Shown: piece after piece, positions 1 through 9,335 of the stretch
Layout: each line of letters starts with the position of its first letter
Position numbering within the stretch: the first letter of the stretch is position 1
Assembly (NCBI GenBank): GCA_045658985.1
Contig: JAZOWC010000066.1
Location: 1 to 64,000, forward strand
DNA: 64,000 nt
Source: RGIG3513 sp045658985
GTDB taxonomy: Bacteria; Bacillota; Clostridia; Oscillospirales; Butyricicoccaceae
Reading direction: 5' to 3'
Program-made: the position numbers and the translations under genes
The notes under the pieces: generated by a model
Told to the model about the DNA's origin: nothing
The model's input: the letters and a program-made list of their open reading frames with translations, nothing else
Database searches by the model: none

Positions 1-213
1 GGACGGCTCGGGTGTCACGGGGGTGGGAGACGCGGGTGTGTCAGGGGTATCGGGGGTGCTCGGCGTGTGGGGTGTGTCGGGTGACACGTCCGATACGGGA
101 GGCTTGGGTGACGGAGGTAAGTCGGCAGAGGAAGGGTCGGAGGTGCTGCCGCAGCCTGCCGCTGCCGATGCCAAAAGTCCGAGGAGGAGAAATACAGCTG
201 TAAGTTTTTTCAT
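1..213 (-). CDS. Lipoprotein, N-terminal fragment (runs off left edge)
   Basis: Only the first 71 codons are inside the window. The protein starts MKKLTAVFLLLGLLASAAAG-C, a signal peptide ending in an AAGC lipobox, so it should be lipid-anchored on the outer face of the membrane. The rest of the visible part is a Pro/Thr/Ser/Asp-rich linker (repeated DTPxTP) like the linkers of the NlpC/P60 lipoproteins at 1848-3620 and 3741-9089. AAAGGAGG lies 7 bases before the ATG. It follows the SGNH lipoprotein gene by 15 bases and is probably co-transcribed with it. The functional domain is out of view; by analogy it may be another NlpC/P60 or SGNH module, which is inference. Confidence 0.8.
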   Translation of the reverse strand, partial: MKKLTAVFLLLGLLASAAAGCGSTSDPSSADLPPSPKPPVSDVSPDTPHTPSTPDTPDTPASPTPVTPEPS

Positions 214-228
214 ACTCTGTCCTCCTTT

Positions 229-1644
229 TTACTTATTGAGTACGACCCGCGCGGCTATCTGCTGCAGGGTCTGTGCGTCCTGAAGCTTGACAGAGCCGAT
301 ACCGTCGGAGGTCACGCTGAGGCCTTCGGGCGATTGGTCGGTGATATTTGCGTAGCACATACAGGCCAGCAGGTAGCTGCCGAGGGTGCCCGGGAAATCG
401 TTCTTGCTGTCGCCGTAGGGGTTAAGTCCTGCCTGCTGACAGAGCTCAAAGGCCCGTATCATATCGCAGATGCTGACATCCTCTCTGATGGGGAGGATAT
501 GCTCGTCAAAGAGCTTGTATATAGCTTCTTTGTGCTTGTCGTTGGAGTCGATGCCCGCGGGTATGAAGCGGTCGACGTAGTATTTGGTCGTCATATCCTG
601 ACGCCAGGGGCCTTCGATGAGGATGACCTCGCAGTCGGGGGCAAGCTCCTCAACCATAGAAAGGATGTTGCGGTATGCGGCGATCTCCTTGTCTCGGGTG
701 GCCTGAGTGCAGGTTGCGTAGTCTCTGCCCATCTGCAGGATCAGGTAGCTGTATTTTTTGCTTTCGAGCTTATCCCTCACGGTTGCCTGATTGTCGCCCG
801 TGAGACCGCTCTCCCAGATATTGTAGTTGCTGGCGCGGGTGATGGTGTCGATCTCCATCTCAAAGCCGCCTGCGTCCAGCAGCGACTTGAGAAACTCTGT
901 GCTGTCATGCTTGCCGTCCTGTCTGACGGTGCCGCTGCCCACCACGAGGACGTTGGTAGCGCCTTTTTTGATCTCGATGCGGGACAGATCGCTGTTGAAG
1001 GTATCGGTGATCTCGCCGGTTGCAAAGCTGCGGACGGTGACCTGACAGAAGAAATAATGCACGCCCACGGCAACGCTGTCTGGGATGCTCAGAATGCGGT
1101 CAACCGCACCCTCAACGGCGGTGGCTCCTGCGGTGTCGGCGCTGTCGCTCATAAACCACTGATAGGTGAAATAGTGTCCCTTCTGCAGCTTGACCTCACA
1201 CTCCACGCCCTCTCTGTCGCCCTGCCGCATGGTCATAGAGGAAGCGGGCTGGGTATAAAAATACGGATCAACGTATGTCCATGATGCGCGGAGGGTAACG
1301 TCGGATTTTGCCTCATAGGGGAAAGATACGGTCTTGGTACCCGCCAGCCAACCGTTGAAGATATAGTTCTCGCGGCTCACACGCTCGGGCTCGGGGATCT
1401 TGGTGCCCTCGGGAGCGGTCAGGGAGTCTTTTTTGCCGTCGAAGCTGTAGTCAAAGGTGACTGTCACGCTCGCAGGCTTCGGGTCAGCGGGAATAGCAGG
1501 CGTGTCCTGCTGCGGCACAGACGGCTCCGGATCCTGCCCGATAACGTCTGACGGCGTATCCTTATCCTCCCGCTCTGCGCAGGCGCAGAACATCAGGGCA
1601 ATTGTTAAGAACAATGCTGTCAAAGCAAGCCGTTTTAGTCTCAT
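229..1644 (-). CDS. Secreted lipoprotein with InlB-type B repeat and one SGNH-like domain
   Basis: 471 residues. A signal peptide (1-22, ending MFCAC, an imperfect lipobox) is followed by a Pro-rich linker, a Listeria-Bacteroides type B repeat (about 65-125, with FNGW and a closing LRASW), an Ig-like segment (about 130-230, with YQWF) and a C-terminal SGNH-like domain (about 232-471). That domain has VVGSG in place of the GDS block, an MGRDYA block where GxND is expected, and ends NDFPGTLGSYLLACM, which resembles the DxxHPxxxGxYL end of SGNH/DUF4886 proteins but with Phe in place of the catalytic His. It is homologous to each of the four repeats of the 1782-residue protein at 3741-9089. A surface binding role is more likely than hydrolysis. 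The start is set by GGGAGG 6 bases upstream. Confidence 0.75.
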   Translation of the reverse strand: MRLKRLALTALFLTIALMFCACAEREDKDTPSDVIGQDPEPSVPQQDTPAIPADPKPASVTVTFDYSFDGKKDSLTAPEGTKIPEPERVSRENYIFNGWLAGTKTVSFPYEAKSDVTLRASWTYVDPYFYTQPASSMTMRQGDREGVECEVKLQKGHYFTYQWFMSDSADTAGATAVEGAVDRILSIPDSVAVGVHYFFCQVTVRSFATGEITDTFNSDLSRIEIKKGATNVLVVGSGTVRQDGKHDSTEFLKSLLDAGGFEMEIDTITRASNYNIWESGLTGDNQATVRDKLESKKYSYLILQMGRDYATCTQATRDKEIAAYRNILSMVEELAPDCEVILIEGPWRQDMTTKYYVDRFIPAGIDSNDKHKEAIYKLFDEHILPIREDVSICDMIRAFELCQQAGLNPYGDSKNDFPGTLGSYLLACMCYANITDQSPEGLSVTSDGIGSVKLQDAQTLQQIAARVVLNK

Positions 1645-1702
1645 TGTCTCCCTCCCGAACTATCTGTTTATTCTAATCCCATTTTATAATATATGTAATA
1701 AA

Positions 1703-1731
1703 AGCTTACCATAGCGCAGGCTATAAATCAA
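1703..1731 (-). promoter_or_regulatory. Promoter of the SGNH lipoprotein gene
   Basis: TTGATT at 1726-1731, a 17-base spacer, and TAAGCT at 1703-1708 preceded by TGG, giving an extended -10 (TATGGTAAGCT). The same TATGGTA core is seen in the promoters at 3655-3683 and about 57145-57175. Confidence 0.5.
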
Positions 1732-1784
1732 GTATTAAATTTGTGTTAAAAATTGAATAAGCGGCATTGGTGCACATTGTACCG

Positions 1785-1825
1785 AAAAAAACAGCGCAAA
1801 CACGGCAAAAATCCGTGTTTGCGCT
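1785..1825 (-). terminator. Terminator of the 590-residue NlpC lipoprotein gene
   Basis: A 13-bp perfect stem (AGCGCAAACACGG at 1793-1805 against 1813-1825) is followed on the minus strand by a run of T. It sits 22 bases past the stop codon at 1848. Confidence 0.85.
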
Positions 1826-1847
1826 ATTTTAATAAATCTTATGTTTT

Positions 1848-3620
1848 TCAGAACTTGACCGACGGGCGCAGGATGCAGAAGCAATACTGTCCCAGCAGGC
1901 TCTCGCAGAGGGAGTTGATATCCACCGAGGCCTCCGAGCCGTCTTTGACCGTATAGCCAAGTCCGCTGCCGGCGTAGATCACCAGTTGGGCATTTTCTTT
2001 TTTGCCGTCGGTGCTGTACAGTATGATATCTCCCACCATCAGGTTGGCGGCGACTACCCGTCTGATGCGGATATCGTGCTGATCGGATACACTGTTGCAG
2101 TTTTGTCCGCCGTACATTCCGGGTACTATGCACATACCCTCAAGAGAGGTCTGCAGGCTTGCGAGGGTCACTGTGCTGTTCTTTTTGCCGAGGCCGAAGC
2201 CGGTGAACATTCTGCTCATCAGTTCGCCCGGCTCCCAGCTGCTTTTTGACATATCTCTGTCGGGATAAAATCCGCTTATCAGCTGCGCATAGGAAGCGGC
2301 CTCTACCCTGCCCAGCGCGGTCAGCGCCTGCTGCTCGCTCTCGCTGAGTGTGTTGGCAACGTATACCGGCTGATCGCTCAGGTACATTCCCTCCACTCTG
2401 GTGCCGTCGCAGCTGAGGACGGTCTGCGGCTTGACATCCTCTTTGACGCGGAGGGTATAGCTGAGCTCAACGCTGCCGCCCGGGGTCAGGCTGACACGGG
2501 TGCTGAGCTTTCCCTCGGCGCCGTCAAAGCAGCCCGACACGTACTCAAAACCCTCAGGCAGGATCTCGCTGAGCTCCAAAGATGCGGTCTCGGTGCGTTT
2601 GTTGTCCAGCTTGACGGTTACGGTCACACAGTCACCGGGGTTGACGCTGTTGCCGAGATACAGAGAGGAGGTCTTGGTTATCACGATATCCTGCAGTTTT
2701 TCGGTGCGGATGCGGGCATCCTCGCGCATCTCCAGTCCCAGCATGGTGGGACGGAGCAGGCAGACCTTGTTCTCGGGTGCGAACAGGTTCTTTTTTGCAA
2801 GATACGGCACCAGTTCCGCGTGGAACAGACCTCCTGCCGCCTCGGTCTTGTCGGTCTTGGAGGCATACTGATAGTCGCCGCCGCCCGAGGCATAGGAGCA
2901 ATGGAGTATATATCCGCCGCCGATGTAGAGCATGATATGATTGTTCTTGACGTAGTTGTAGTAGATAATATCGCCCGGCTGAATGGTCTCCAGCATCTCG
3001 CGGTAGCCTCTCTGAGCGTGCTCCTCGGTCTGGTCGGGTTTGCCTACCCAATAAAACACCCTCTCCCCCTTGGTATTGGGGTAATCGGCGGCAAGCACCA
3101 CACCCGCTTTGGGGGTAGTGTAGCCAAACACGTTGTTGTAGACGTTGCGGGTATAAACGCCGCACTCCATATACACGTGACGCTGATAATTGGCCGTCTC
3201 GGGTGTGACGAACTCATAGCGGGGGTCGGTCTTTTTGACTCTGTTCATATTGAGCTGATCGTACTGAATGAACAGCTTGTGGTCAAAATATGCCTGCGCC
3301 GCGGCTATAACGGCATTGATCTGCTCGTTGTACACCTCGTCCTCACGGGGAAAAACCAGTCCGTCCAGTATGCCGGGTTCTTTGGGAGGCTCGGGCGTGG
3401 TCGGAGTAACCGGAGTTGCAGGCGGAGTGTCGGGGGTGGGGGCATTAGGCTTTGTATCATCCGCAGGAGGCGCGGGGGTAACGGGATCGGGCGCTGTCTG
3501 CTCGGTCTGACCACCGTCGGGCGAAACGGGAGGCTCGGAAGCGGTGCTGTCGCCGCAGCCTGCGAGCAGGACTATACAGCAGAGCAAGGCTGCTGTGACT
3601 GTTATGATTCTTGATTTCAT
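1848..3620 (-). CDS. NlpC/P60 lipoprotein with DUF11-like and degenerate second NlpC-like domain
   Basis: 590 residues. Signal peptide with lipobox LLAGC (Cys22), then a Pro/Thr linker to about residue 85. The first NlpC/P60 domain (about 95-300) shows MECGVYTRNVY (nucleophile Cys), PGDIIYYN, NNHIMLYIG (catalytic His) and ILHCS. Next come a DUF11-like beta domain (about 320-415; ILPEGFEYVSG) and a linker with LSESEQQAL. The last 100 residues repeat the NlpC plan (VGDIILY, LVIYAG, FCILRPS), but the Cys position holds VPGMYGGQN and the His position is lost, so this copy looks catalytically dead. Family members cut gamma-D-Glu or related peptide bonds in peptidoglycan. Paralogues lie at 3741, 9336 and 10839. 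ATG start with GGAGAG upstream. Confidence 0.85.
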   Translation of the reverse strand: MKSRIITVTAALLCCIVLLAGCGDSTASEPPVSPDGGQTEQTAPDPVTPAPPADDTKPNAPTPDTPPATPVTPTTPEPPKEPGILDGLVFPREDEVYNEQINAVIAAAQAYFDHKLFIQYDQLNMNRVKKTDPRYEFVTPETANYQRHVYMECGVYTRNVYNNVFGYTTPKAGVVLAADYPNTKGERVFYWVGKPDQTEEHAQRGYREMLETIQPGDIIYYNYVKNNHIMLYIGGGYILHCSYASGGGDYQYASKTDKTEAAGGLFHAELVPYLAKKNLFAPENKVCLLRPTMLGLEMREDARIRTEKLQDIVITKTSSLYLGNSVNPGDCVTVTVKLDNKRTETASLELSEILPEGFEYVSGCFDGAEGKLSTRVSLTPGGSVELSYTLRVKEDVKPQTVLSCDGTRVEGMYLSDQPVYVANTLSESEQQALTALGRVEAASYAQLISGFYPDRDMSKSSWEPGELMSRMFTGFGLGKKNSTVTLASLQTSLEGMCIVPGMYGGQNCNSVSDQHDIRIRRVVAANLMVGDIILYSTDGKKENAQLVIYAGSGLGYTVKDGSEASVDINSLCESLLGQYCFCILRPSVKF

Positions 3621-3654
3621 TTGATTCTCTCCGTGGATTGTGTATGTACTTTTT

Positions 3655-3695
3655 ATGCTACCATATATTTACAAGCCTGTAAATATTTTTGTCAA
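3655..3695 (-). promoter_or_regulatory. Promoter with overlapping inverted repeat, upstream of 590-residue lipoprotein
   Basis: TTTACA (3678-3683), 17 bases, and extended -10 TGG-TAGCAT (3655-3660). TTGACA also occurs at 3690-3695. A perfect inverted repeat, ATATTTACA-N4-TGTAAATAT (3665-3686), covers the -35 and spacer and could be a repressor operator. The regulator is unknown. Confidence 0.5.
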
Positions 3696-3725
3696 AAACC
3701 CATCAGCGCAAATGCTCTGATGGGT
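3694..3725 (-). terminator. Terminator of the 1782-residue lipoprotein gene
   Basis: Stem ACCCATCAG (3698-3706) pairs with CTGATGGGT (3717-3725), with T5 on the minus strand. It lies 16 bases past the stop at 3741 and directly before the next promoter. Confidence 0.8.
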
Positions 3726-3740
3726 TTTTTGAGTTTTTGA

Positions 3741-6700
3741 TTATTTGCCCAGAGCTACCTCTGCGGCGATCGCCTGCAGGGCTGCTGCATCGGCGGCGGT
3801 GACACCGTCTATAGTCTGCAGACCGACGGGGGTCTTGCCAGTGACAAGGGCATAGTTCATACAAGCCAGCAGATATCCGCCGTTGGCATTGGGATAGTCG
3901 GGTGCTGCGGCCTCACGAACCTTGATGCCTGCTTTTTCTGCCTCTGCGGCAGCCTTGATCAGATCACACAGCTCGCCGTCGGCGATGGGCGCGATCTTGG
4001 TATCATAGTAGCTCATCATCTTGGATCTGAGGGCGGCCTGACTGCTTATGCCTGCGCCGGTGTACTTGCTGTTCCAGCTGGTTGTGGCATAATCTCTGTC
4101 GATACCGACCACGAATATCAGCTTGGCCTGAGGAGCGTACTGCTCGGCAGCGTCAGCGATATTGCGAATGGCGTCGACCTCCTTGGTGGCGGTGGAACCT
4201 GTATAGATCGCATAGTCACGACCGACCTGAATGATAATGGCGTCAAAGCTCTTCTGCTTGAGCAGATCGATAGCCTTGGACTGTCCTTCACCTGTCAGAC
4301 CGGACTCCCATACGTTGTAGTCGTTGCCCTTGAGCAGAGCGTCAACAGCGGCGGCCTTTTCGGTCTCCTTCAGCATCTTGGTGAGCAGAGCCACAGAATC
4401 CTGCTTTTCGCCTTCGGGACGCTTGAGAGTGCCCGAGCCGATGACCAGCACGTTGAGGGCGCCGTCGTCAGCGGGAGGTGTTGCGGGAGTTTCGGGGACA
4501 GCGGGAGTGGTTCCGCCGCTCTGGACACCGTTGACGGTGTCCTCGGCCAGCTTCTGCAGAGTTGCGGCGTCAGCGGCGCTGACAGAGCCGGGTGTGCTTT
4601 CCAGAGTGGGCAGTCCCACGGGAGACTTGCCTGTGATCAGCATATAGTTGACAGCGGCTATCAGGTAGCTGCCGTTTACGCCGGGCATGTCGGAGGACTT
4701 GCTCAGGAAGGGATTGATGTTTGCGCTCAGCGCCTTCTCAAATGCGGTGATGGCGTCATTGACCTTGCCGCCCGCTGCGGGCTTGAGATAATCGTTGTAG
4801 TACTTTCTGATTGCGTCCTTGTGAGCCTGCTCACCGACGATACCATTGCTTTCCAGCTTGGGCAGCCATGTATCCTGAGTGTTTCTTCTCCAGGGGCCGA
4901 TGACCGAGATAAGCTGGCAGTCGGGATTGGTCTTGCGGGCCATATCCATGATAGCCTTGACGGTATCGATCTCCTTGGTACGGGTAGAGCCGGTGTACAG
5001 GGCGTAGTCACGGTTTGCCTGAACGATAACGTAATCGTATGCGGTGGTCTTGGTCAGAGGATGGATATTGGCGTAATCGGCGCCGATAAGACCGCTCTCA
5101 TAGATGGCGTAGTTGCTGCCCTTGGTGACGGCGTCGATGTGTGCGTCAATGCCTGCATCCTTGAGCATCTTCTCAAGATACTCGATGGAGTCGTGGTAGG
5201 TGTCGTACTTGAGTACGCCCGAGCCAACGACGAGGATGTTCAGCTTGCCGTCGTCAACGGGGACGTCGGGGGTGGGAGTGTCGGGATAGTCGGCCTTGTT
5301 GGGCTTGGTGTATGCTTTGCCCAGAGCCAGATGCTCGGCGATAGCCTGAGCAACCGCTGCCTCATAGCGGGTAACGTCGCCCAGAGAGATGCTGCCGGGC
5401 TTGAGGCCCACGGGGCTCTCGCCTGTGATGTGAGCATAGTTGAGGCAGGCCAGAATGTAGCTGCCGCAGAGACCGGGATAGTCGGAAGTCTCGGAAGAAT
5501 AGGGGTTGACGCCTGCATCCAGAGCCAGCTCAAATGCTGTGACCAGATCGTTCAGCTTGCTCTCGCCGAGAGGTGCGTAATGATCGGTGTAGTACTTCTT
5601 GATGGCGTTCTTCTGAGCATCGATGGAGCCGATACCTGCATCGGACAGCTTGGTCAGCCAGCTTGTGGAGGTATCACGGCGCCAGGGACCGAAGGTAAGG
5701 ATGACCTTGCACTCGGGGGACAGCTTCTTGATCATCAGCTGAACGTTCTTGAATGCGGCGATCTCGCTGTTGCGGGTGGAGCCTGTGTACAGAGCATAGT
5801 CACGGCTGATCTGCAGAACAACGTACTTGTAGACCTTCTTCTGCATCAGATCCTTGATCTTGGACTGATCGGAGCCGCTGAGTCCTGCTTCCCACAGGTT
5901 ATAATCGTTGCCGTAGGTGATCTCGTCAACGTTGATGTTCTTGCCCGCATCCTTGAGCAGATCGCGGAGGAACTGGATAGAGTCGTGCTTGCCGCTCTGC
6001 TTGGTAACGCCGCTGCCCACAACGAGGACGTTGAAGGTGCCGTCGTCAACGGGACGCTGTGCGCCGGTGTTGGGCTCCTTGGAGGGATCCAGAGGAGTGG
6101 GAGTGTAGCTGATGCCAACCATTTCGGAGGCGATCTCCTGAAGCTTCTGTGCATTCTCCTTGGACACTACACCGGGGTAGCTGGAGAATACGTTGAGACC
6201 TACGGGAGTCTTGTCGGTGATATGTCCGTATGCGATAGCAGCCATCAGGTAGCTGCCCTCGACGCCGGGATAGTCGGAGGTTGTGGAGTCAAAGGGATTG
6301 ATACCTGCATCCAGCGCTCTCTCGAAGCCGGTGATGGTGTCAATAAGCTTGAAGCCGCCCAGAGGCTTGTAGGTACCCTCGTAGTATTTGAGGATAGCTT
6401 CCTTGTGGCCTTCGATGCCGATGATGCCCTCAGCCTCATATCTGGGGAACCAGTTGGTGGTGGTATCCTGTCTCCAGGGACCGAAGGACAGCAGGATCTT
6501 GCAATCGGGAGAATACTGCTCGGCCATGGTCTGGATGGTCTTGTATGCGGTCAGCTCCTTGTTCTTGGTGGAGCCTGTGTACAGAGCGTAGTCACGGCCG
6601 ATCTGGATGATGATGGCCTTGTAGTTCTTGGACTCAAGCTGCGCCTTGACGATGCTCTGCTCGGTGCCGGTCAGGCCGGTCTCGTAGATGTTGTAGTCGC

Positions 6701-9089
6701 TGCCTTTGGTGATGTAGTCGATATTGACGGTCTCACCTGCGGCTTTGTAGAATGCGCCCAGATACTCACCCATATCGTTGAGGCCGCCGCGCTTGATGGC
6801 GCCCGAACCGATGAGCAGGATGTTGGGGTTGCCGTCCTTGACGGTAATCTTGGCGGCGGCAGAGGTTACCTTGGTCTGCTTGCCGTCGGAGTTTCTGACT
6901 GCTGTAACAACACAGTAGACATAGAAGGTGTCTCCTGCCTTGGCGTTGGTAGTATCAACGACTGCGGAAGCGGAGTTTGCGCCGGGGATGACCGAGCCGC
7001 CCTCAGCCTTGGAGGAGGTGGTCTTGTACCACTGATAACGGAAGCTGTAGCCTGCCAGAGGCTCGACCTTGACGGAGGGGCCCTTGCGGGTAAAGAGAGC
7101 TACCGAGGTATCAACAGGCTGAGTTGCAATAACGGGAGTCTTGAGCTCGGGGGTAGACCACTTGGCGGTAAAGGTGGTGTCGCCGTTTACGGTATAGGGG
7201 AAGGTGACGTCGCTGCCGGAAGCCTGCCAGCAGACAAAGTCATAACCTGTACGTACGGGGATGAAGCTGTCGAGAGCCTTGCCCTTCTGTACCTTGACGG
7301 TGAGAGGCTCGAGACCCTCACCCAGCTCAAAGGTTATCTTTGCGGCATCGGCGCCCTCGTAGTTCTCGGGCAGCGCGGTAGCTGCGGTATGTGCGGGATA
7401 GCACATGGAGGGACGGAGCACTGCAAAGCAGAACTGACCCATCATGCTGTCCAGCAGAGCGTCGGCTTTGACTCTCTTGACCTTGCCGGAGGATGCGGTG
7501 ACAAAATACTCGTCGCCCAGATAGATATACAGCTCGGCGGTGTCTTCGCTGAAGGTGGTGCTGTTGACAAGAATATCACCGGGCAGCAGGTAGATGTCCT
7601 CCATACGTCTGACGCGGATGCCCACCTCGGGAGAGATGGTGTTGACGTTCTGTCCGCCGTAGAGGTTGGGAACAAAGCTGATGCCCACGCTGGTGTTGTC
7701 ATCCTTGATGGGGGTGACTTCACTCATGGTGCTGAAGCCGGGATAGCTGGGGTATACGGCCTTGAGGTAATCCTTGGCCATCATGGCATTGGTACTGAGA
7801 CCGATCTTGGCATAGATCTCATTGACCAGCTCGATATCATTCTTGGCGGTGAGATCCTTGTAGTTGATCTCGCCCACAGCTGCCTGCTCCTGCTCGGTCA
7901 GGGTGACGTTGACGTATACGGGGGTGTTATTGATAACAACGCCCTCTACCTTGGTCTGATTCCAGTCGATAAGCTTGCCTACCAGAGAAGGATCGTTATT
8001 GACGCGGCAGCGGTATCTGATGGTGGTGGTCTGTCTTGCGGGGATCTTGACCTCCCAGCTCATTGTGCCTGCGGCAAATGCATCTGCGCCGCTGACATAC
8101 TCCATGCCTGCGGGGACAACGTCGGTGATCTTGACGGTTGCGTCCTCATCACGGGCGGAGCGGATCATGATCTGGATCTCAACCTCGTCGCCGGGGTTGA
8201 CGCTGATGCCCTCGGGAGCGGAAGTGGTCTTGTAGATGACCAGATCCTTGAGCTTCTGGGCGCGGAGCACAGCCTGCTCGCTCATCTCATAGCCCAGATT
8301 GAAGGGACGGTACAGGCAGACCTTGTTGATGCTGTCAAAGATGTCGTGGCCTGCAAAATACTCGTCAAAGTCGGACTCATACAGAGAGCCTCTGCCCTCG
8401 GTGCGGTCCTGCTTGAGCTCGTAGTCGTAGTTGGCGGGTACGCCGTTGGAGGAGCAATGCCAGAACAGGCCGTTGCCCACGTAGAGCATAACGTGGTTGT
8501 TGGTGACAAAGTTGTAGTAGAGCACGTCACCGGGCTGGATGGTGTCAACCAGCTCCTGCATTGCCTTCTGCTCGTCCTCAAGAGTCTGACCCTCCCAGCC
8601 CTTGAAGTAGAACACGCGCTCGCCGTTGGTGTTGGCATAATCAGGATCAAGCACAACGGTAGCGGAGGGGATCTTGTAATCGTAGATGTACATGAACACG
8701 TTACGGCAGAATACGCCGCATTCCATGTGCATATAGTGCTGGACGTTGGCGGCCTCGGGCACGCCGAACTCGTATCTTGCTGCGCTCTTGGATACGCGGT
8801 TCTGACCGTACTCGTCGTACTGGATGTACTGCTTACGGTCCATATAAGCCTCGGCAACGGCCAGTACGACCTCCATATCGGGGTTCATGACCTCATCTGC
8901 CCAGCGGGAATCGGGCTCGGTGGGGCCGTCAGGCTTGTCGGGGGTAGGATTGGTGTTGGGATCGTCCGATATGCCGGGATTGACAGGCTTATCGGGTGTG
9001 TCGGGTGTGTCGGGGGTCTTGTCTCCACAGGCGCAAAGCATTGCAACCACGGTAACAAGAGCCAGCAATAATGCCAATGTTCTTTTCAC
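3741..9089 (-). CDS. Giant modular lipoprotein: NlpC/P60, DUF11-like, dead NlpC, B repeat, Ig-like, four SGNH-like repeats
   Basis: 1782 residues from a GTG start at 9089. GAGG lies 8 bases before this GTG and the promoter at 9172-9200 lies downstream of the longer ORF's first ATG (9242), so that start is rejected. Signal peptide with MLCAC lipobox (Cys21), then DTPDTPDKP linker. NlpC/P60 about 65-285 (MECGVFCRNVF, NNHVMLYVG, FWHCS); DUF11-like about 290-400; degenerate NlpC about 470-585 (VPNLYGGQN); B repeat about 600-660; Ig-like about 665-750. Four SGNH-like repeats of about 262-265 residues begin near 754, 1019, 1283 and 1545, joined by short Pro-rich linkers. All four have GSG and (N/S/G)RDYA blocks, and Tyr or Met where the SGNH catalytic His is expected (DYPG, DMPG, DYPN). 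Probably a cell-wall-associated scaffold plus peptidase. Confidence 0.85.
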   Translation of the reverse strand: MKRTLALLLALVTVVAMLCACGDKTPDTPDTPDKPVNPGISDDPNTNPTPDKPDGPTEPDSRWADEVMNPDMEVVLAVAEAYMDRKQYIQYDEYGQNRVSKSAARYEFGVPEAANVQHYMHMECGVFCRNVFMYIYDYKIPSATVVLDPDYANTNGERVFYFKGWEGQTLEDEQKAMQELVDTIQPGDVLYYNFVTNNHVMLYVGNGLFWHCSSNGVPANYDYELKQDRTEGRGSLYESDFDEYFAGHDIFDSINKVCLYRPFNLGYEMSEQAVLRAQKLKDLVIYKTTSAPEGISVNPGDEVEIQIMIRSARDEDATVKITDVVPAGMEYVSGADAFAAGTMSWEVKIPARQTTTIRYRCRVNNDPSLVGKLIDWNQTKVEGVVINNTPVYVNVTLTEQEQAAVGEINYKDLTAKNDIELVNEIYAKIGLSTNAMMAKDYLKAVYPSYPGFSTMSEVTPIKDDNTSVGISFVPNLYGGQNVNTISPEVGIRVRRMEDIYLLPGDILVNSTTFSEDTAELYIYLGDEYFVTASSGKVKRVKADALLDSMMGQFCFAVLRPSMCYPAHTAATALPENYEGADAAKITFELGEGLEPLTVKVQKGKALDSFIPVRTGYDFVCWQASGSDVTFPYTVNGDTTFTAKWSTPELKTPVIATQPVDTSVALFTRKGPSVKVEPLAGYSFRYQWYKTTSSKAEGGSVIPGANSASAVVDTTNAKAGDTFYVYCVVTAVRNSDGKQTKVTSAAAKITVKDGNPNILLIGSGAIKRGGLNDMGEYLGAFYKAAGETVNIDYITKGSDYNIYETGLTGTEQSIVKAQLESKNYKAIIIQIGRDYALYTGSTKNKELTAYKTIQTMAEQYSPDCKILLSFGPWRQDTTTNWFPRYEAEGIIGIEGHKEAILKYYEGTYKPLGGFKLIDTITGFERALDAGINPFDSTTSDYPGVEGSYLMAAIAYGHITDKTPVGLNVFSSYPGVVSKENAQKLQEIASEMVGISYTPTPLDPSKEPNTGAQRPVDDGTFNVLVVGSGVTKQSGKHDSIQFLRDLLKDAGKNINVDEITYGNDYNLWEAGLSGSDQSKIKDLMQKKVYKYVVLQISRDYALYTGSTRNSEIAAFKNVQLMIKKLSPECKVILTFGPWRRDTSTSWLTKLSDAGIGSIDAQKNAIKKYYTDHYAPLGESKLNDLVTAFELALDAGVNPYSSETSDYPGLCGSYILACLNYAHITGESPVGLKPGSISLGDVTRYEAAVAQAIAEHLALGKAYTKPNKADYPDTPTPDVPVDDGKLNILVVGSGVLKYDTYHDSIEYLEKMLKDAGIDAHIDAVTKGSNYAIYESGLIGADYANIHPLTKTTAYDYVIVQANRDYALYTGSTRTKEIDTVKAIMDMARKTNPDCQLISVIGPWRRNTQDTWLPKLESNGIVGEQAHKDAIRKYYNDYLKPAAGGKVNDAITAFEKALSANINPFLSKSSDMPGVNGSYLIAAVNYMLITGKSPVGLPTLESTPGSVSAADAATLQKLAEDTVNGVQSGGTTPAVPETPATPPADDGALNVLVIGSGTLKRPEGEKQDSVALLTKMLKETEKAAAVDALLKGNDYNVWESGLTGEGQSKAIDLLKQKSFDAIIIQVGRDYAIYTGSTATKEVDAIRNIADAAEQYAPQAKLIFVVGIDRDYATTSWNSKYTGAGISSQAALRSKMMSYYDTKIAPIADGELCDLIKAAAEAEKAGIKVREAAAPDYPNANGGYLLACMNYALVTGKTPVGLQTIDGVTAADAAALQAIAAEVALGK

Positions 9090-9171
9090 AAGTACTACCT
9101 CATTTCCTTGCATAGAGTTTATCGGAGAATCGGGACGCATTTCCCTATTCTCAACGATATTTGTTAAGTAT

Positions 9172-9200
9172 ATTTTAAGATAATTCACAATTAATGTCAA
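9172..9200 (-). promoter_or_regulatory. Promoter of the giant lipoprotein gene
   Basis: TTGACA (9195-9200), 17-base spacer, TAAAAT (9172-9177). The predicted start of transcription near 9165 gives a leader of about 75 bases with a hairpin (GAGAAT...ATTCTC) and supports the GTG start at 9089. Confidence 0.75.
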
Positions 9201-9274
9201 CGAAATAATAATTTTGCCGTGCATTTTTGTGGTTTTGTACAATATCTGCCCTGCGGATTAGTGCAAAGTGACCA

Positions 9275-9315
9275 AAGTAAAAAGAAACCCCGCCGCGGTT
9301 CCCCGCAGCGGGGTT
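9275..9315 (-). terminator. Terminator of the opp-ald-alr-NlpC operon
   Basis: A GC-rich stem (AACCCCGCCGCGG at 9286-9298 with 9303-9315) is followed on the minus strand by TCTTTTTAC. It is 20 bases past the stop of the last NlpC gene. Confidence 0.85.
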
Positions 9316-9335
9316 AAAAACTTTATACAAATATA

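Noticed and set aside
4821..9071. 1416-codon open frame on the plus strand
   Set aside because: It is antisense to the repeat-rich giant lipoprotein and its length comes from that gene's biased codons; it has no RBS or recognisable domain, while the minus-strand frame has clear motifs and a promoter.
9090..9242. Longer N-terminus of the giant lipoprotein (ATG at 9242)
   Set aside because: The likely promoter lies inside this stretch, and the GTG at 9089 has the RBS and begins a proper signal peptide.
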